Positions 9,306 through 18,804 are shown, counted from the first letter of the stretch. The stretch: 64,000 nucleotides of DNA from Methylobacterium sp. BTF04 (GCF_010692745.1 NZ_JAAHTB010000013.1:1-64000); one strand, 5' to 3'. The notes: generated from the letters alone by a model not told the origin. Numbers and translations are program-made.

Positions 9306-9340
9306 CCAGGGGCTTTTCGCGATGCGCGAAAAACCCCTGG
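9306..9340 (+). promoter_or_regulatory. long hairpin in the rpsO-pnp spacer (RNase III-type site)
   Basis: CCAGGGG-c-TTTTCGCG pairs with CGCGAAAA-a-CCCCTGG around a 3-base loop. The result is 15 base pairs with a single mismatch. It lies 52 bp before pnp, the place where E. coli has the RNase III-processed stem that lets PNPase repress its own mRNA. There is no T-run, so read-through into pnp is expected. The autoregulatory role is an inference by analogy. Confidence 0.6.
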
Positions 9341-9392
9341 CCGTCTTGCCCCTGGCGGCGCCGGGTTCGCCCGACCGCAAAGGATCCAAGAC

Positions 9393-11564
9393 ATGTTCGA
9401 CGTTCAACGCGAAGAGCTGATGTGGGGCGACCGCAAGCTCGTCCTCGAGACCGGCAAGGTCGCCCGCCAGGCCGACGGCGCCGTGATGGCGACCTACGGC
9501 GAGACCTCGGTGCTCGCCACCGTCGTCTCGGGTAAGGAGCCCAAGGTCGGAATCGACTTCCTGCCGCTCACCGTGAACTACCAGGAGCGCGCCTACGCTG
9601 CCGGCCGCATCCCCGGCGGCTACTTCAAGCGCGAAGGCCGCCCGTCCGAGAAGGAGACCCTGGTCTCCCGCCTCATCGACCGCCCGATCCGCCCGCTCTT
9701 CGTCGAGGGCTGGCGCAATGACACTCAGGTCGTCGTCACCGTCCTAACCCACGATCTCGAGAACGATCCCGACGTGCTCGCCATGGTGGCGGCCTCCGCC
9801 GCGCTGACGCTGTCGGGCGTTCCGTTCATGGGCCCGATCGGCGCCGCCCGCGTCGGCTACGTCAACGGCCAGTATGTCCTGAACCCGCTGGTCGCCGATC
9901 TCGAGGGCTCGACCCTCGACCTCGTCGTCGCCGGCACCCAGGACGCCGTCCTGATGGTCGAGTCCGAGGCCAAGGAGCTCAGCGAAGAGATCCTGCTCGG
10001 CGCCGTGATGTTCGGCCACAAGCATTTCCAGCCGGTGATCGAGGCGATCATCCGTCTCGCCGAGAAGGCCGCCAAGGAGCCCCGTAACTTCTCCGCGCCC
10101 GAGAACGGCGATGTCGAGGCTGCGGTGCTGGAGGTCTGCGAGACCGACCTGCGCGCCGCCTACAAGAACACCATCAAGCAGGAGCGCTACGCCGCCGTCG
10201 ACGCCGTGAAGGCGAAGGTGATGGCTGCACTGTGCCCGGCCGACGGCGAAGCCCGTTTCCCGGCCGAGAAGGTCAAGGCCGCGTTCAAGGAAGCGCAGTC
10301 CAAGGTCGTGCGCTGGAACGTCCTCGACACCGGCTCGCGCATCGACGGCCGCGATGTCCGCACCGTGCGCCCGATCGAAAGCCAGGTCGGTGCTCTCCCC
10401 CGCGCCCACGGCTCGGCTCTGTTCACCCGCGGCGAGACGCAGGCCCTCGTGGTGGCGACACTCGGCACCGGCGAGGACGAGCAGTTCATCGACGCGCTGG
10501 AAGGCACCTACAAGGAGACCTTCCTGCTGCACTACAACTTCCCTCCCTATTCGGTGGGCGAGACCGGCCGTATGGGCTCCCCGGGCCGTCGCGAGATCGG
10601 CCACGGCAAGCTCGCCTGGCGCGCCATTCACCCGATCCTGCCCCCGGCCCACGAGTTCCCGTACACGATCCGCGTCGTGTCCGAGATCACCGAGTCCAAC
10701 GGCTCGTCCTCGATGGCTTCGGTCTGCGGCGCCTCTCTGGCGCTGATGGATGCGGGCGTGCCGCTGCGCCGTCCGGTGGCGGGCATCGCCATGGGCCTCA
10801 TCCTCGAGGGTGAGCGCTACGCCGTGCTGTCCGACATCCTCGGCGACGAGGATCACTTGGGCGACATGGACTTCAAGGTGGCGGGCACGGAAGCCGGCAT
10901 CACCTCGCTGCAGATGGACATCAAGATCGCCGGCATCACCGAGGAGATCATGAAGGTCGCCCTGCATCAGGCGCAGGAAGGCCGCGTCCACATCCTCGGC
11001 GAGATGGCCAAGGCCCTCACCGACGCCCGTCCCGAGCTCGGCGAATACGCGCCCCGTATCGAGACCATGCAGATCCCCACCGACAAGATCCGGGAAGTGA
11101 TCGGCACCGGCGGCAAGGTGATCCGCGAGATCGTCGAGAAGACCGGCGCCAAGATCAACATCGACGACACCGGCACGGTGAAGATCGCGTCGGCCGACGG
11201 CAAGGCGATCAAGGCGGCCTACAACTGGATCCGCTCCATCGTGGCGGAAGCCGAGCCGGGCATGATCTATGACGGCACCGTCGTGAAGACGATGGAGTTC
11301 GGCGCCTTCGTGAACTTCTTCGGCGCCAAGGACGGTCTCGTCCACATCTCGGAACTCGCCGCCGCGCGGGTCGCCAAGGTGAGCGACGTGGTCAAGGAAG
11401 GCCAGAAGGTGAAGGTCAAGTTCCTCGGTCAGGACGACCGCGGCAAGATCCGCCTCTCCATGAAGGTCGTCGATCAGGAGACCGGTGAGGACCTCACTGA
11501 GAAGCTGAAGGCCGAGCGCAATGCAGACCAGGACCGCGCCCGCGGCCCGCGTCAAGACGCATAA
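9393..11564 (+). CDS. pnp: polyribonucleotide nucleotidyltransferase (PNPase)
   Basis: The product is 723 residues, typical for PNPase. It has two RNase PH-like domains (about 1-220 and 310-540) joined by an alpha-helical linker, then a KH domain ([20 protein letters not shown], about 565-580) and an S1 domain ([19 protein letters not shown], about 625-695). It degrades RNA phosphorolytically from the 3' end and can polymerise nucleoside diphosphates. It acts in the cytoplasm, usually in an RNase E degradosome. The ATG at 9393 starts the conserved [16 protein letters not shown]. Confidence 0.97.
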   Translation: MFDVQREELMWGDRKLVLETGKVARQADGAVMATYGETSVLATVVSGKEPKVGIDFLPLTVNYQERAYAAGRIPGGYFKREGRPSEKETLVSRLIDRPIRPLFVEGWRNDTQVVVTVLTHDLENDPDVLAMVAASAALTLSGVPFMGPIGAARVGYVNGQYVLNPLVADLEGSTLDLVVAGTQDAVLMVESEAKELSEEILLGAVMFGHKHFQPVIEAIIRLAEKAAKEPRNFSAPENGDVEAAVLEVCETDLRAAYKNTIKQERYAAVDAVKAKVMAALCPADGEARFPAEKVKAAFKEAQSKVVRWNVLDTGSRIDGRDVRTVRPIESQVGALPRAHGSALFTRGETQALVVATLGTGEDEQFIDALEGTYKETFLLHYNFPPYSVGETGRMGSPGRREIGHGKLAWRAIHPILPPAHEFPYTIRVVSEITESNGSSSMASVCGASLALMDAGVPLRRPVAGIAMGLILEGERYAVLSDILGDEDHLGDMDFKVAGTEAGITSLQMDIKIAGITEEIMKVALHQAQEGRVHILGEMAKALTDARPELGEYAPRIETMQIPTDKIREVIGTGGKVIREIVEKTGAKINIDDTGTVKIASADGKAIKAAYNWIRSIVAEAEPGMIYDGTVVKTMEFGAFVNFFGAKDGLVHISELAAARVAKVSDVVKEGQKVKVKFLGQDDRGKIRLSMKVVDQETGEDLTEKLKAERNADQDRARGPRQDA

Positions 11565-11594
11565 GACCGCGTCACGACCTTGAGATTGAAACGA

Positions 11595-11625
11595 GGCGCG
11601 GCTCCGAAAGGGGCCGCGCCTTTTT
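11595..11625 (+). terminator. intrinsic terminator of pnp
   Basis: GGCGCGGC and GCCGCGCC form a perfect 8-bp stem with a 10-base loop, followed by TTTTT. It begins 31 bp after the pnp stop codon. Confidence 0.85.
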
Positions 11626-11651
11626 CGTGGGTCGCAGGCTGCGTCACCTTA

Positions 11652-12089
11652 TCAGACGCCGGGTTGGCCGCGCCGGCGCCGGGCGCGATGGGCGCTCGGC
11701 AGGGCGTCGGGCACCAGCGTGACGCTGACGGGATTGGGCGTATGGTCCAGGGCCGCGCCGGTATAGGCGTCGACGCCGATTCCGATGATGCCGCCGGCGA
11801 GGACGTTGCCGGCCATCCCGGCTGCGCCCGCGCCCACCACCTTGGTCCGCACCGGTACACTCTCCGGCCGGTAGCCCGGCTTGACGAAGGTGACGTCGAA
11901 CTCGTCAGACCGCTCCACGTCGAGGGAGCACGGCGTCGCCGGGCAGGCATAGCCCTTCGTCGTGGTCATCGTGGCGCCGGGCGGCTCCGACAGGAACGCC
12001 ATCTTCTCGGTGGTGCCGCGCGTGATGCTTCCGCAGGCGCCGACACCCGCCGCGATCAGGATCGCGGCACTCAAGGTTCTCGTGTTCAT
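11652..12089 (-). CDS. small lipoprotein with a PEGA-like segment
   Basis: The product is 145 residues. A type II signal peptide ends in a lipobox-like GVGAC, so Cys19 is the likely lipidated residue. Residues about 30-75 (FLSEPPGATMTTTKGYACP, then SDEFDVTFVKPGYRP) look like the short PEGA repeat of surface lipoproteins, with a disulphide-capable Cys pair. A glycine-rich hydrophobic segment (AAGMAGNVLAGGIIGIGVDA) follows. It is convergent with pnp. Its role is unknown, and location in the outer or inner membrane leaflet is inferred. Confidence 0.7.
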   Translation of the reverse strand: MNTRTLSAAILIAAGVGACGSITRGTTEKMAFLSEPPGATMTTTKGYACPATPCSLDVERSDEFDVTFVKPGYRPESVPVRTKVVGAGAAGMAGNVLAGGIIGIGVDAYTGAALDHTPNPVSVTLVPDALPSAHRARRRRGQPGV

Positions 12090-12302
12090 CCCTGCCCCCC
12101 ATGCCGCATTCTTCGTCGGCGCAGAGGTTGTGATGAGGTTCCGTGTTCCCGGCAAGGGTGTGGAATGCTCAACGCGACGAGGGTTGTGGACGAAGTCGCC
12201 AAAATGTTTTTCGGGACCGCCCCGGCGCCCATGGCGGGAACGCCCTCCCCCTCGCCGCGTTCGCCCCGCGACGCAACACAGCGCGACAGGAGCACACCCG
12301 AT

Positions 12303-12524
12303 ATGGCCAATGCGATGATCAGCGACATCTTCAGCGGAACCCCGAACCTGACGACCACCGAGCGGGCCGTGTCGGTGGTGCTGGGGCTCGGGATCGCCGC
12401 CGCTGCGGCGCAGCCCCGGCCCAACAAGTGGCTGAGCCTCGCCGCCCTCATCGTCGGCACCGGCCTCGCCATCCGCGGCGCCACCGGGCATTGCGCGGTC
12501 AAGGCGATCACGCACGAAGCCTGA
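12303..12524 (+). CDS. DUF2892-like small membrane protein
   Basis: The product is 73 residues with two hydrophobic helices (RAVSVVLGLGIAAAAA and WLSLAALIVGTGLAIRG) and a following GHCAV. This matches the YgaP-type DUF2892 inner-membrane family. The ATG at 12303 is preceded by a GACAGGAG ribosome site. Function is unknown. A strong terminator follows at once, so it is a single-gene unit divergent from the lipoprotein gene. Confidence 0.7.
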   Translation: MANAMISDIFSGTPNLTTTERAVSVVLGLGIAAAAAQPRPNKWLSLAALIVGTGLAIRGATGHCAVKAITHEA

Positions 12525-12528
12525 TACG

Positions 12529-12556
12529 AAAAAGGGCGCCCCGAGGGGCGCCCTTC
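12529..12556. terminator. bidirectional terminator
   Basis: AAGGGCGCCCC and GGGGCGCCCTT form an 11-bp perfect stem around GA, preceded by a run of A, so it reads as a T-run on the other strand. It separates the convergent DUF2892 and GlsB-type genes. Confidence 0.75.
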
Positions 12557-12578
12557 CACCCGAGAGGGTGCGGTTCGC

Positions 12579-12845
12579 TTAGAGCGTGGTGGTGGACCGG
12601 CGGCCGGCGACGAAGCCGTAGATCGCCAGCACCACGATGGCGCCGACCACGGCGCCGATGAGGCCCGCGCCCTGGTTCGGCCCGTACCAGCCGAGCGCCT
12701 GGCCGAGGAAGGTGGCGACGAAGGCGCCGACGATGCCGAGAATCGTCGTCAGGATGAAACCGGCCGGCTCGTTGTTGCCCGGCATGATAAACTTGGCGAT
12801 GACACCGGCGACGAAGCCGATGATGATGGTCCAGATGATACCCAT
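12579..12845 (-). CDS. GlsB/YeaQ/YmgE-family stress-response membrane protein
   Basis: The product is 88 residues with three hydrophobic helices: WTIIIGFVAGVIAKFIMPG, FILTTILGIVGAFVATFLG and GLIGAVVGAIVVLAIYGF. It fits the transglycosylase-associated (GlsB/YeaQ/YmgE) family, small inner-membrane proteins induced by general stress in many bacteria. The GNNEPAGF loop between helices 1 and 2 is family-typical. The biochemical role is unknown. Confidence 0.85.
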   Translation of the reverse strand: MGIIWTIIIGFVAGVIAKFIMPGNNEPAGFILTTILGIVGAFVATFLGQALGWYGPNQGAGLIGAVVGAIVVLAIYGFVAGRRSTTTL

Positions 12846-13093
12846 GCGCTGATCCTCGAAACGCGGCCATCGGGACTGAACCGTCCGGACTTGACCGTTT
12901 TGTGCTCATGCAACGCCGCATGGCGGGATGGGTTGCGCCGATGCGAGCGACTTTGTCGCAATGCGGTGTGCGGGCCACACCCAAGCGGGCCATACCCCGC
13001 TGACCTTGCCCCCTTTACGGTCGGGCTCCCGCCACGGCACAACGCTGGCTCCGGCCCGCCGCGATGGGCTTCCGCCAAGGCATTACGATCAGC

Positions 13094-13453
13094 ATGACGA
13101 TCCAGCGTTTCGAATCCGGCCCGCGCATGAGCCAGGCCGTCACCTACGGCGACATGGTCTACCTCGCCGGACAGACCGCAGGGACCGTGGAGGGCACCGG
13201 CGTCACCGCGCAGACGCAGGAGATCCTGGGCGAAATCGACCGGCTGCTGGCGTTGGCCGGGAGCGACAAGAGCCGCATTCTCACGGCCACCATCTATCTT
13301 GCCGACATCGCCACCTTCTCCGAGATGAACGCGGCCTGGGAACCCTGGGTCTCACCCGACAACAAGCCCACCCGCGCCACGCTGGAGGCGAAGCTCGCCG
13401 CACCCGAATATCTGGTGGAGATCGTCGTCACCGCCGTGAAGTCCGCTTCGTGA
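13094..13453 (+). CDS. RidA family protein (Rid/YER057c/UK114)
   Basis: The product is 119 residues with the family fold. The start MTIQRFESGPRMSQAV is followed by GDMVYLAGQTAG, and the C-terminal VEIVVTAVKS contributes to the trimer interface. RidA enzymes hydrolyse reactive enamine/imine intermediates of amino acid metabolism. The usual catalytic arginine of true RidA (in a C-R-x-Y-like context) is not seen, so this is likely a different Rid subgroup. Its stop overlaps the GTG of the polyamine-binding protein gene by 4 bp, implying coupled translation. Confidence 0.82.
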   Translation: MTIQRFESGPRMSQAVTYGDMVYLAGQTAGTVEGTGVTAQTQEILGEIDRLLALAGSDKSRILTATIYLADIATFSEMNAAWEPWVSPDNKPTRATLEAKLAAPEYLVEIVVTAVKSAS

Positions 13454-14598
13454 TCGGATACCCGGCGGACCGCCGCCGGCCTCGAGCGCTCCGCCGCGCG
13501 CTCGTCGCCGGTATGGCCGGGGCGCTTCTGGCGCTCGGCCTCGGCGGGCCTGTGTGCGCGCAGACCGCGCCCGAGCGTGTGGTCAACATCTACAACTGGT
13601 CGGACTACATCGACCCGAAGATGCTCGATGCCTTCACCCGGGAGACGGGCATCAAGGTCGTGTACGACACCTACGACAACAACGAGATCCTCGAGACCAA
13701 GCTGCTCGCCGGCCGCTCCGGCTACGACGTGGTGGTGCCCTCGGGCCCGTTCCTGCAGCGGTTGATCCGGGCCGGGGTGTTCCAGCCCCTCGACAAGGCG
13801 AAGATCCCCAACCTCGCCAATGCTTGGCCGGAGATCGCCCAGAGGCTCGCGGCCTACGATCCGGGCAATGCCTATGCGGTCGATTACATGTGGGGCACCA
13901 CCGGCATCGGCGTGAACCTCACCCTGGTCAAGGAGCGCCTCGGCCCCGCCCAGGCCCTCAACACCTGGAGCCTCGTGCTCAACCCGAGCCTGATCGGCAA
14001 GCTCAAGGATTGCGGGGTGATGCTTCTCGACAGCCCCGAGGACCTAATCCCGAGCCTGCTGCCGGCCTACGGCCTCAAGCCGGACACCAAGCGCTGGGAC
14101 GACATCTCCCAGGTCACCGACGCGCTGTTCAAGGTGCGCGGCGCAGTGCGCAAGTTCCACTCGTCGGAATACATCAACGGGCTCGCCAACGGCGACCTCT
14201 GCCTCGCGGTGGGCTATTCCGGCGACGTGATGCAGGCAAAGAAACGCGCCGAGGAATCCAAGAACGGCGTCGAGCTCGCCTATTTCGTCCCTCGCGAAGG
14301 CGCGCTGATGTGGTTCGACGCCTTCGCGATCCCGAAGGACGCCCCCCACCTCGCGGAGGCCTACGCCTTCCTCGACTACATGATGCGCCCCGAGGTTGCG
14401 GCGGCCAACACCAACTTCGTCGCCTATGCCAGCGGCAACGCGGCGGCCAAGAAATTCGTCAAACCCGAAATCCTCGCCAATCCCGGCATCTATCCGGACG
14501 AGGCGACGATGCAGCGGCTGTTCACGAACGCAGCTTGGGATGACCGGACGCAAAAGTTCGTGACGCGGAGTTGGACGCGGGTCCGGACGGGGCGGTAG
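13450..14598 (+). CDS. polyamine ABC transporter periplasmic binding protein (PotF-like)
   Basis: The product is 382 residues, with a twin-Arg-rich signal sequence ending GGPVCAQ and then the hallmark VVNIYNWSDYIDPKMLDAF of PotD/PotF proteins. Other family features are TGIKVVYDTYDNNEILETKLLAG and the C-terminal DEATMQRLF. It captures putrescine or spermidine in the periplasm for an ABC importer. No permease or ATPase gene lies nearby, so the partner must be elsewhere. The GTG start at 13450 overlaps the RidA gene stop. Confidence 0.88.
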   Translation: MIGYPADRRRPRALRRALVAGMAGALLALGLGGPVCAQTAPERVVNIYNWSDYIDPKMLDAFTRETGIKVVYDTYDNNEILETKLLAGRSGYDVVVPSGPFLQRLIRAGVFQPLDKAKIPNLANAWPEIAQRLAAYDPGNAYAVDYMWGTTGIGVNLTLVKERLGPAQALNTWSLVLNPSLIGKLKDCGVMLLDSPEDLIPSLLPAYGLKPDTKRWDDISQVTDALFKVRGAVRKFHSSEYINGLANGDLCLAVGYSGDVMQAKKRAEESKNGVELAYFVPREGALMWFDAFAIPKDAPHLAEAYAFLDYMMRPEVAAANTNFVAYASGNAAAKKFVKPEILANPGIYPDEATMQRLFTNAAWDDRTQKFVTRSWTRVRTGR

Positions 14599-14966
14599 GT
14601 CATCGTTTGCAGTAACCCGTGGTTTTCAAAGAAGAACAGATGAGCAAGCCGGAACGGGATGCCTTCTGCGGTCGTGCCTTGATGGTGCGTGGTATTACTG
14701 CGGTTCTGCCTGACATCTCCGGGACTACCTCTGCCCATGATCGGCGTGGGAGATAGTGTTCGGTAGAATGTGCGGGAGGCCGTACCGACGCGCGACGAGA
14801 CCGGGTTCTCGAAGCAGGGTATCGACCCCGACGCTCGCCCCTGCCTCATGATCGACGGACAGAAACCTGCGCTTTGTGTCAGGCCACTGTCGCTTTTCGC
14901 AATTCGTTCGACAGTGTCACACGAGAGCGCCTTGATCCGCTCGGGATTCTGTCGATCGGGAAAGCT
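14599..14966. other. 368-bp intergenic region without a supported gene
   Basis: The base composition is more mixed than the surrounding coding DNA. A 38-codon frame starting at 14640 exists but lacks a ribosome site and any recognisable character. The region must carry the promoter of the protease gene. I see no terminal inverted repeats or transposase remnants. Confidence 0.5.
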
Positions 14967-16922
14967 ATGGAAAACCTGAACGCGGCGCAGCTCGACGAGC
15001 TCACGTTCATGACCGGCATCGACGAGAAAGGTGCGATCGCGAACGACACCTACTTCACCTATTACGTCGAGGAAACGAGGCCGGGGAACGCCTACATTTC
15101 CAAATGGTACAATGATGCCTCCGCGCATCCCCTGGCTTCGACGAGCAAGGCCGGAACTCCTGGAGGAACGGTCACCTACACGTTCGATGCCGGTCTCTCC
15201 GCCGAAGCGCGCGCGGCCTATAGCGAGACCCTGACGCTTTGGTCCGACATCGCCAACATCAGCTTCAAGGAAGAGACCGCGAACCCGGCCGCGGCGGGAA
15301 TGAAGTTTTCTGTGGCGACTGGAAGCGGCGGCGACACGTTCGTCCCTGCAAATGGCGCCAGACTCGCCGGCGCCGGAGTGACCGATCTTCCCGCGCAGGC
15401 TTCGCCCAACGGGCCATTCGGCCGGCAGGCGGAAATTGCCATCGACCCGGGTAGCAACACATTCAACAGCTTCACCCCCAGCAATTCCTGGCTCACCACG
15501 GCGGTGACCCACGAGCTCGGGCACGTGATCGGACTCGGCCATACCGGTCGCTACAACGGGCCGAGTAGCGAAGGTCAGCGCGGCGTCTACGATTCCAAGC
15601 TCTATTCGGTGATGTCGTATTTCGATCCGGCGGACACGTCTGCCGGGTATTACGCGAACTATCCCGTCTCCGGTACGAATTGGACGCAGTTCACGTCCGC
15701 GGGCACGGATACGGGCAGTCCGCAGACGCCGATGATGATGGATATTCTCGCTATCCAGCGCATCTACGGGGCCTCCACGAGCAGCACCTTCGCGGGCGGA
15801 CAAACCTACGGCTTCAACGCCAATATCACCGATGCGTCGAAGAGTTTCTACGATTTTACAGTAAACAAGCTTCCGGTCGTCACGCTCTATAATTCCGGGA
15901 CAAACAATACGCTCGACCTGTCAGGCTACCGTACGAACTCCACGATCAACCTGAATCCCGGCACCTTCAGCAGCGCCAGCGCCTCCGGACAACTCGTCAA
16001 CAACATCGGAATCGCTTATGGTACCCGGATCGACACGGCCATCGGCGGCGCGGGCAACGACATCATCTTCGGCAACGCCGACAACAACCGCGTCGATGGC
16101 GGCGGCGGCACCAACACCTTCATCATCACCGGCGCGAGCACGAACTTCACCGTGCTCAAGGTCGGCGCTCTGGACACGATCGTCACCGATAAGACGACCG
16201 GTGCGGTCGACACCTTGACGAACATCCAGGCCATCGAGTTCCAGGACCCCGTCTGCTTCACCACCGGCACCCGGATCGGCGTGATCCGGGACAGTCGCGC
16301 AGTGGAGGTCGCGGTGGAGGGTCTGCGGGTCGGCGACGTTGCGGTGACGGCCGCCGGCGGCCGCCGCTCGATCCGTTGGATCGGGCACCGCAGAATCACA
16401 CCGTCCGAGCATGCCGTGCCTTCGCGCCAGTGGCCCATCCGCATCCTGCCCGGCGCGTTCGGGACCGATCCGTCCGGCCATGCCGTACCGGCGCGTGACC
16501 TGCGCCTCTCGCCCGGCCATCCCGTTCTGGTGGGAGCCGACGCCGACAACGAGGGCGGCGTGCTGGTTCCGGTCATGTGCCTGATCAACGGAACCTCGAT
16601 CGCGCGCGAGCGTGTCGAGACCGTCGATTACTGGCATATCGAACTCGACGGCCACGACATCCTCCTGGCCGAGGGCCTGCCGGCGGAATCCTTCATCGAG
16701 TGCGGCACCCGCGCGTGGTTCGGTGAAGCGGCCGCGTGCTCTGTGCTCGCGGACCCGGACTTCACACCTGCCGAGCTTCCCGGCCGCTGCCGCCCGGTCG
16801 CCGTTGAGGGGCCCAAGGTCGAAGCCGAGCGGCGCCGCCTCGACAGCGTGTTCGCCGCGCATCTCAGCGCTCAGGCGGACTGGCCGAACGGCGGCGATAC
16901 GATCATGAGCGATTTTCTTTAA
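14967..16922 (+). CDS. secreted serralysin-like (M10) metalloprotease fused to a C-terminal Hint domain
   Basis: The product is 651 residues and no Sec signal is seen. The protease domain (about 30-290) has the zinc motif HELGHVIGLGH (His182, His186, His192) and the Met-turn SVMSYFD at Met216, as in serralysin/matrixin enzymes. A short RTX-like patch, GGAGNDIIFGNADNN (about 360-375), suggests calcium binding and type I secretion. From Cys430 (VCFTTGTRIG) the protein becomes a Hint_2-type domain with LSPGHPVLV around His518, the fold of hedgehog/intein autoprocessing modules. Codon use with more A/T in the protease part suggests acquisition. The ATG at 14967 is preferred, and the frame is open to 14874. 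Confidence 0.82.
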   Translation: MENLNAAQLDELTFMTGIDEKGAIANDTYFTYYVEETRPGNAYISKWYNDASAHPLASTSKAGTPGGTVTYTFDAGLSAEARAAYSETLTLWSDIANISFKEETANPAAAGMKFSVATGSGGDTFVPANGARLAGAGVTDLPAQASPNGPFGRQAEIAIDPGSNTFNSFTPSNSWLTTAVTHELGHVIGLGHTGRYNGPSSEGQRGVYDSKLYSVMSYFDPADTSAGYYANYPVSGTNWTQFTSAGTDTGSPQTPMMMDILAIQRIYGASTSSTFAGGQTYGFNANITDASKSFYDFTVNKLPVVTLYNSGTNNTLDLSGYRTNSTINLNPGTFSSASASGQLVNNIGIAYGTRIDTAIGGAGNDIIFGNADNNRVDGGGGTNTFIITGASTNFTVLKVGALDTIVTDKTTGAVDTLTNIQAIEFQDPVCFTTGTRIGVIRDSRAVEVAVEGLRVGDVAVTAAGGRRSIRWIGHRRITPSEHAVPSRQWPIRILPGAFGTDPSGHAVPARDLRLSPGHPVLVGADADNEGGVLVPVMCLINGTSIARERVETVDYWHIELDGHDILLAEGLPAESFIECGTRAWFGEAAACSVLADPDFTPAELPGRCRPVAVEGPKVEAERRRLDSVFAAHLSAQADWPNGGDTIMSDFL

Positions 16923-17008
16923 GACCATCGGAGGAGTGATCACCCTCTCCGCAGAGGCTGAGGTTCGAGGCGGCCGCTTTTCCGCTGTGACGACAGTCCC
17001 AACCCATG

Positions 17009-17036
17009 CCCCCACGCGTTTTCGCGCGCGGGGGGG
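17009..17036 (+). terminator. GC-rich hairpin after the protease gene
   Basis: CCCCC-a-CGCG pairs with CGCG-cgc-GGGGG around TTTT. It lies between the convergent protease and DUF3597 genes and could stop either transcript. There is no T-tract. Confidence 0.35.
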
Positions 17037-17050
17037 TCGTCGGGAAAATG

Positions 17051-17452
17051 TCAGTCCTTGAGGTCGGCCGGCACCTTGCCGCCATTCTCTTCGAGCTTCT
17101 TGATGACCTGCTTGTGCAGCCAGACGTTCATCGTCGCTGAATCTTCCTTGTCGCCGGTGTAGTGCAGCTCGTCGGCGAGCTGCTTACGGGCGGTGAGGCT
17201 CGAATCGAGGTCGAGGAGCTTCATCAGGTCGACGATGGACGTGCGCCAGTTCAGCGACTGCGAATTCTTCGCCGCCATGCCGTTGAGCACCTCCTCGACA
17301 TCCACCGGTTCGGAGGTGCCGCCGCCGGCCGGGGCGGCGGCCGCGGTGTCGGAGCCGCTCGCGGAGGGGGCGGCCTCGGACGGCTTGGCCTGCGCGTCGC
17401 CGCCGCCGAACGGGTGGAGGATCTTGCTGACGATGCTACCGAGAAGGCTCAT
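17051..17452 (-). CDS. DUF3597 domain protein
   Basis: The product is 133 residues. It has a short N-terminal segment MSLLGSIVSKILHPFGGG, an Ala/Pro/Ser linker and the conserved DUF3597 block from residue 50: VDVEEVLNGMAAKNSQSLNW, IVDLMKLLDLDSSLTARKQL and a basic C-terminus. These proteins resemble the C-terminal part of LysM/peptidoglycan-associated proteins, but no activity is established. It is transcribed away from the ABC transporter operon across a 314-bp spacer. Confidence 0.78.
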   Translation of the reverse strand: MSLLGSIVSKILHPFGGGDAQAKPSEAAPSASGSDTAAAAPAGGGTSEPVDVEEVLNGMAAKNSQSLNWRTSIVDLMKLLDLDSSLTARKQLADELHYTGDKEDSATMNVWLHKQVIKKLEENGGKVPADLKD

Positions 17453-17766
17453 GACGGTATTCCCATTCTGATCGTTGGCGGCTGGTCTGCCGGGCCGTGC
17501 AGACAACGGGAGGGCCGCGCGTCCCGTTCCCCGCAACCCTGAGATAGACGCTGCGCCGCCGACAGACCACCGCCTTTCGCGGAGGCGAAAGTTCTCCCGA
17601 TGCGGCGCGGGACGGGATGAAATTCCAAACATTGTCGATCCCCGGCGGATCGGCAGGCCGATTCTTGCGTGGTGATGCGGTGCGTGCCACTGCCCGCTGC
17701 ACTGCCCCCCGGCCTCGGCCAGACCCGAGCCGCCCTGCCCGCCTCGTCCCGTCCCGGATCCGCCCG
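17453..17766. other. 314-bp divergent promoter region
   Basis: The region separates the DUF3597 gene (minus) from the ABC transporter operon (plus) and must contain both promoters. The plus frame is open upstream of 17767 but reads as Pro/Arg-rich non-family sequence, so it is treated as untranslated. No operator or hairpin stands out. Confidence 0.5.
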
Positions 17767-18804
17767 ATGCGCCTGCCCGTTCTCGCGATTTGCCTTTCCG
17801 CCTTCGCCGGCCTCCTCGCCGCAGGCCCCGTTGCGGCCCAGACCGCCGCCCCGGTCGCCGCCCCGGTCGCCCTGCGCGTCGGCGTGATCCCGGTGGTCGG
17901 CGCGGCGCCGATCTTCGTTGCCAACGGCGAGGGCTGGCTCAAGGCCGCCGGGCTGACGCCGACCTTCACCACCTTCGAGTCCGGCCCCAACATGATCCAG
18001 GCCCTGGCCTCGGGCACCATCGACGTCTACGTCGCGGGCGTCGCGCCGCTGGCGGTGGCCCGCACCAAGGGCATCGACGTCCGCGTGGTCGCCGCCACCG
18101 CCATCGAGGAGATGGTGTTCGTCGCCGGCCCGAAGCTCGCGCCCTACTTCGCCGGTGGCGTCGACAAGGCCGAGGCGTTCCGGCAGTTCAAGGCCAAGGA
18201 GGGCCGCTCGGCCCGGCTCGCCACGCAGCCGCTCGGCTCGGTGCCCAACACCACCCTGCAATATTGGTTGTGGCAGGTCGCCAAGACCGACAAGGCCAAT
18301 GCCGACGTGGTGGCGATGGGCATCGACGCGACGCAGCAGGCGATGCTGGCCGGCGCCGTCGACGGCGCCTCGATCCGCGAGCCGGCGCTGACGATCGTCC
18401 AGATGCGCAACCCCGGCATCACGCTGATCGCCACCGGCGGCGAGATGTTCCCCGACCAGCCGGGCACCGTGGTCGCCGTCTCGGGCGCCTTCGCCGACAA
18501 GAACCCGGCCGCCGTCGAGAGCTTGGTGGCCTCGGTGATCCGCGCCACCGCCCTGCTGAAGTCCGATCCTGCCCGCGCCGCGATCCCGGTCGAGGCGGCG
18601 CTCGGCAAGGGCATCACCGATGTCGCGACGATCCAGAAGGCCCTGACCTCCCCGGCGGCCAAGTTCACCGCCGATCCGCGCGCCATCGTGGCGGCCACCA
18701 AGGCGATGCAGGCCTATCAGGTCTCCATCGGCGCCCTCGACAAGGACGTGCCCCTCGATGGGCTGTTCGACGCGCGCTACTACGAGAAGGCGACCGCGCA
18801 ATAG
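17767..18804 (+). CDS. ABC transporter substrate-binding protein (SsuA/TauA/NrtA type)
   Basis: The product is 345 residues. A Sec signal peptide (MRLPVLAICLSAFAGLLAAG, cleavage near AAQ) is followed by the periplasmic binding fold: LRVGVIPVVGAAPIFVANGEGWLKAAGL, NMIQALASGTIDVYVAGVAP. This pattern belongs to the nitrate/sulfonate/taurine/thiamine-precursor group. The ligand cannot be told from the sequence. It is followed by its permease (82 bp gap) and ATPase. Confidence 0.85.
   Translation: MRLPVLAICLSAFAGLLAAGPVAAQTAAPVAAPVALRVGVIPVVGAAPIFVANGEGWLKAAGLTPTFTTFESGPNMIQALASGTIDVYVAGVAPLAVARTKGIDVRVVAATAIEEMVFVAGPKLAPYFAGGVDKAEAFRQFKAKEGRSARLATQPLGSVPNTTLQYWLWQVAKTDKANADVVAMGIDATQQAMLAGAVDGASIREPALTIVQMRNPGITLIATGGEMFPDQPGTVVAVSGAFADKNPAAVESLVASVIRATALLKSDPARAAIPVEAALGKGITDVATIQKALTSPAAKFTADPRAIVAATKAMQAYQVSIGALDKDVPLDGLFDARYYEKATAQ

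Noticed and set aside
9744..11555. A 603-codon frame antisense to pnp
   Set aside because: pnp is certain. The antisense translation has no recognisable feature.
14640..14757. Short 38-codon frame in the spacer before the protease gene
   Set aside because: There is no ribosome site and no resemblance to known small proteins.
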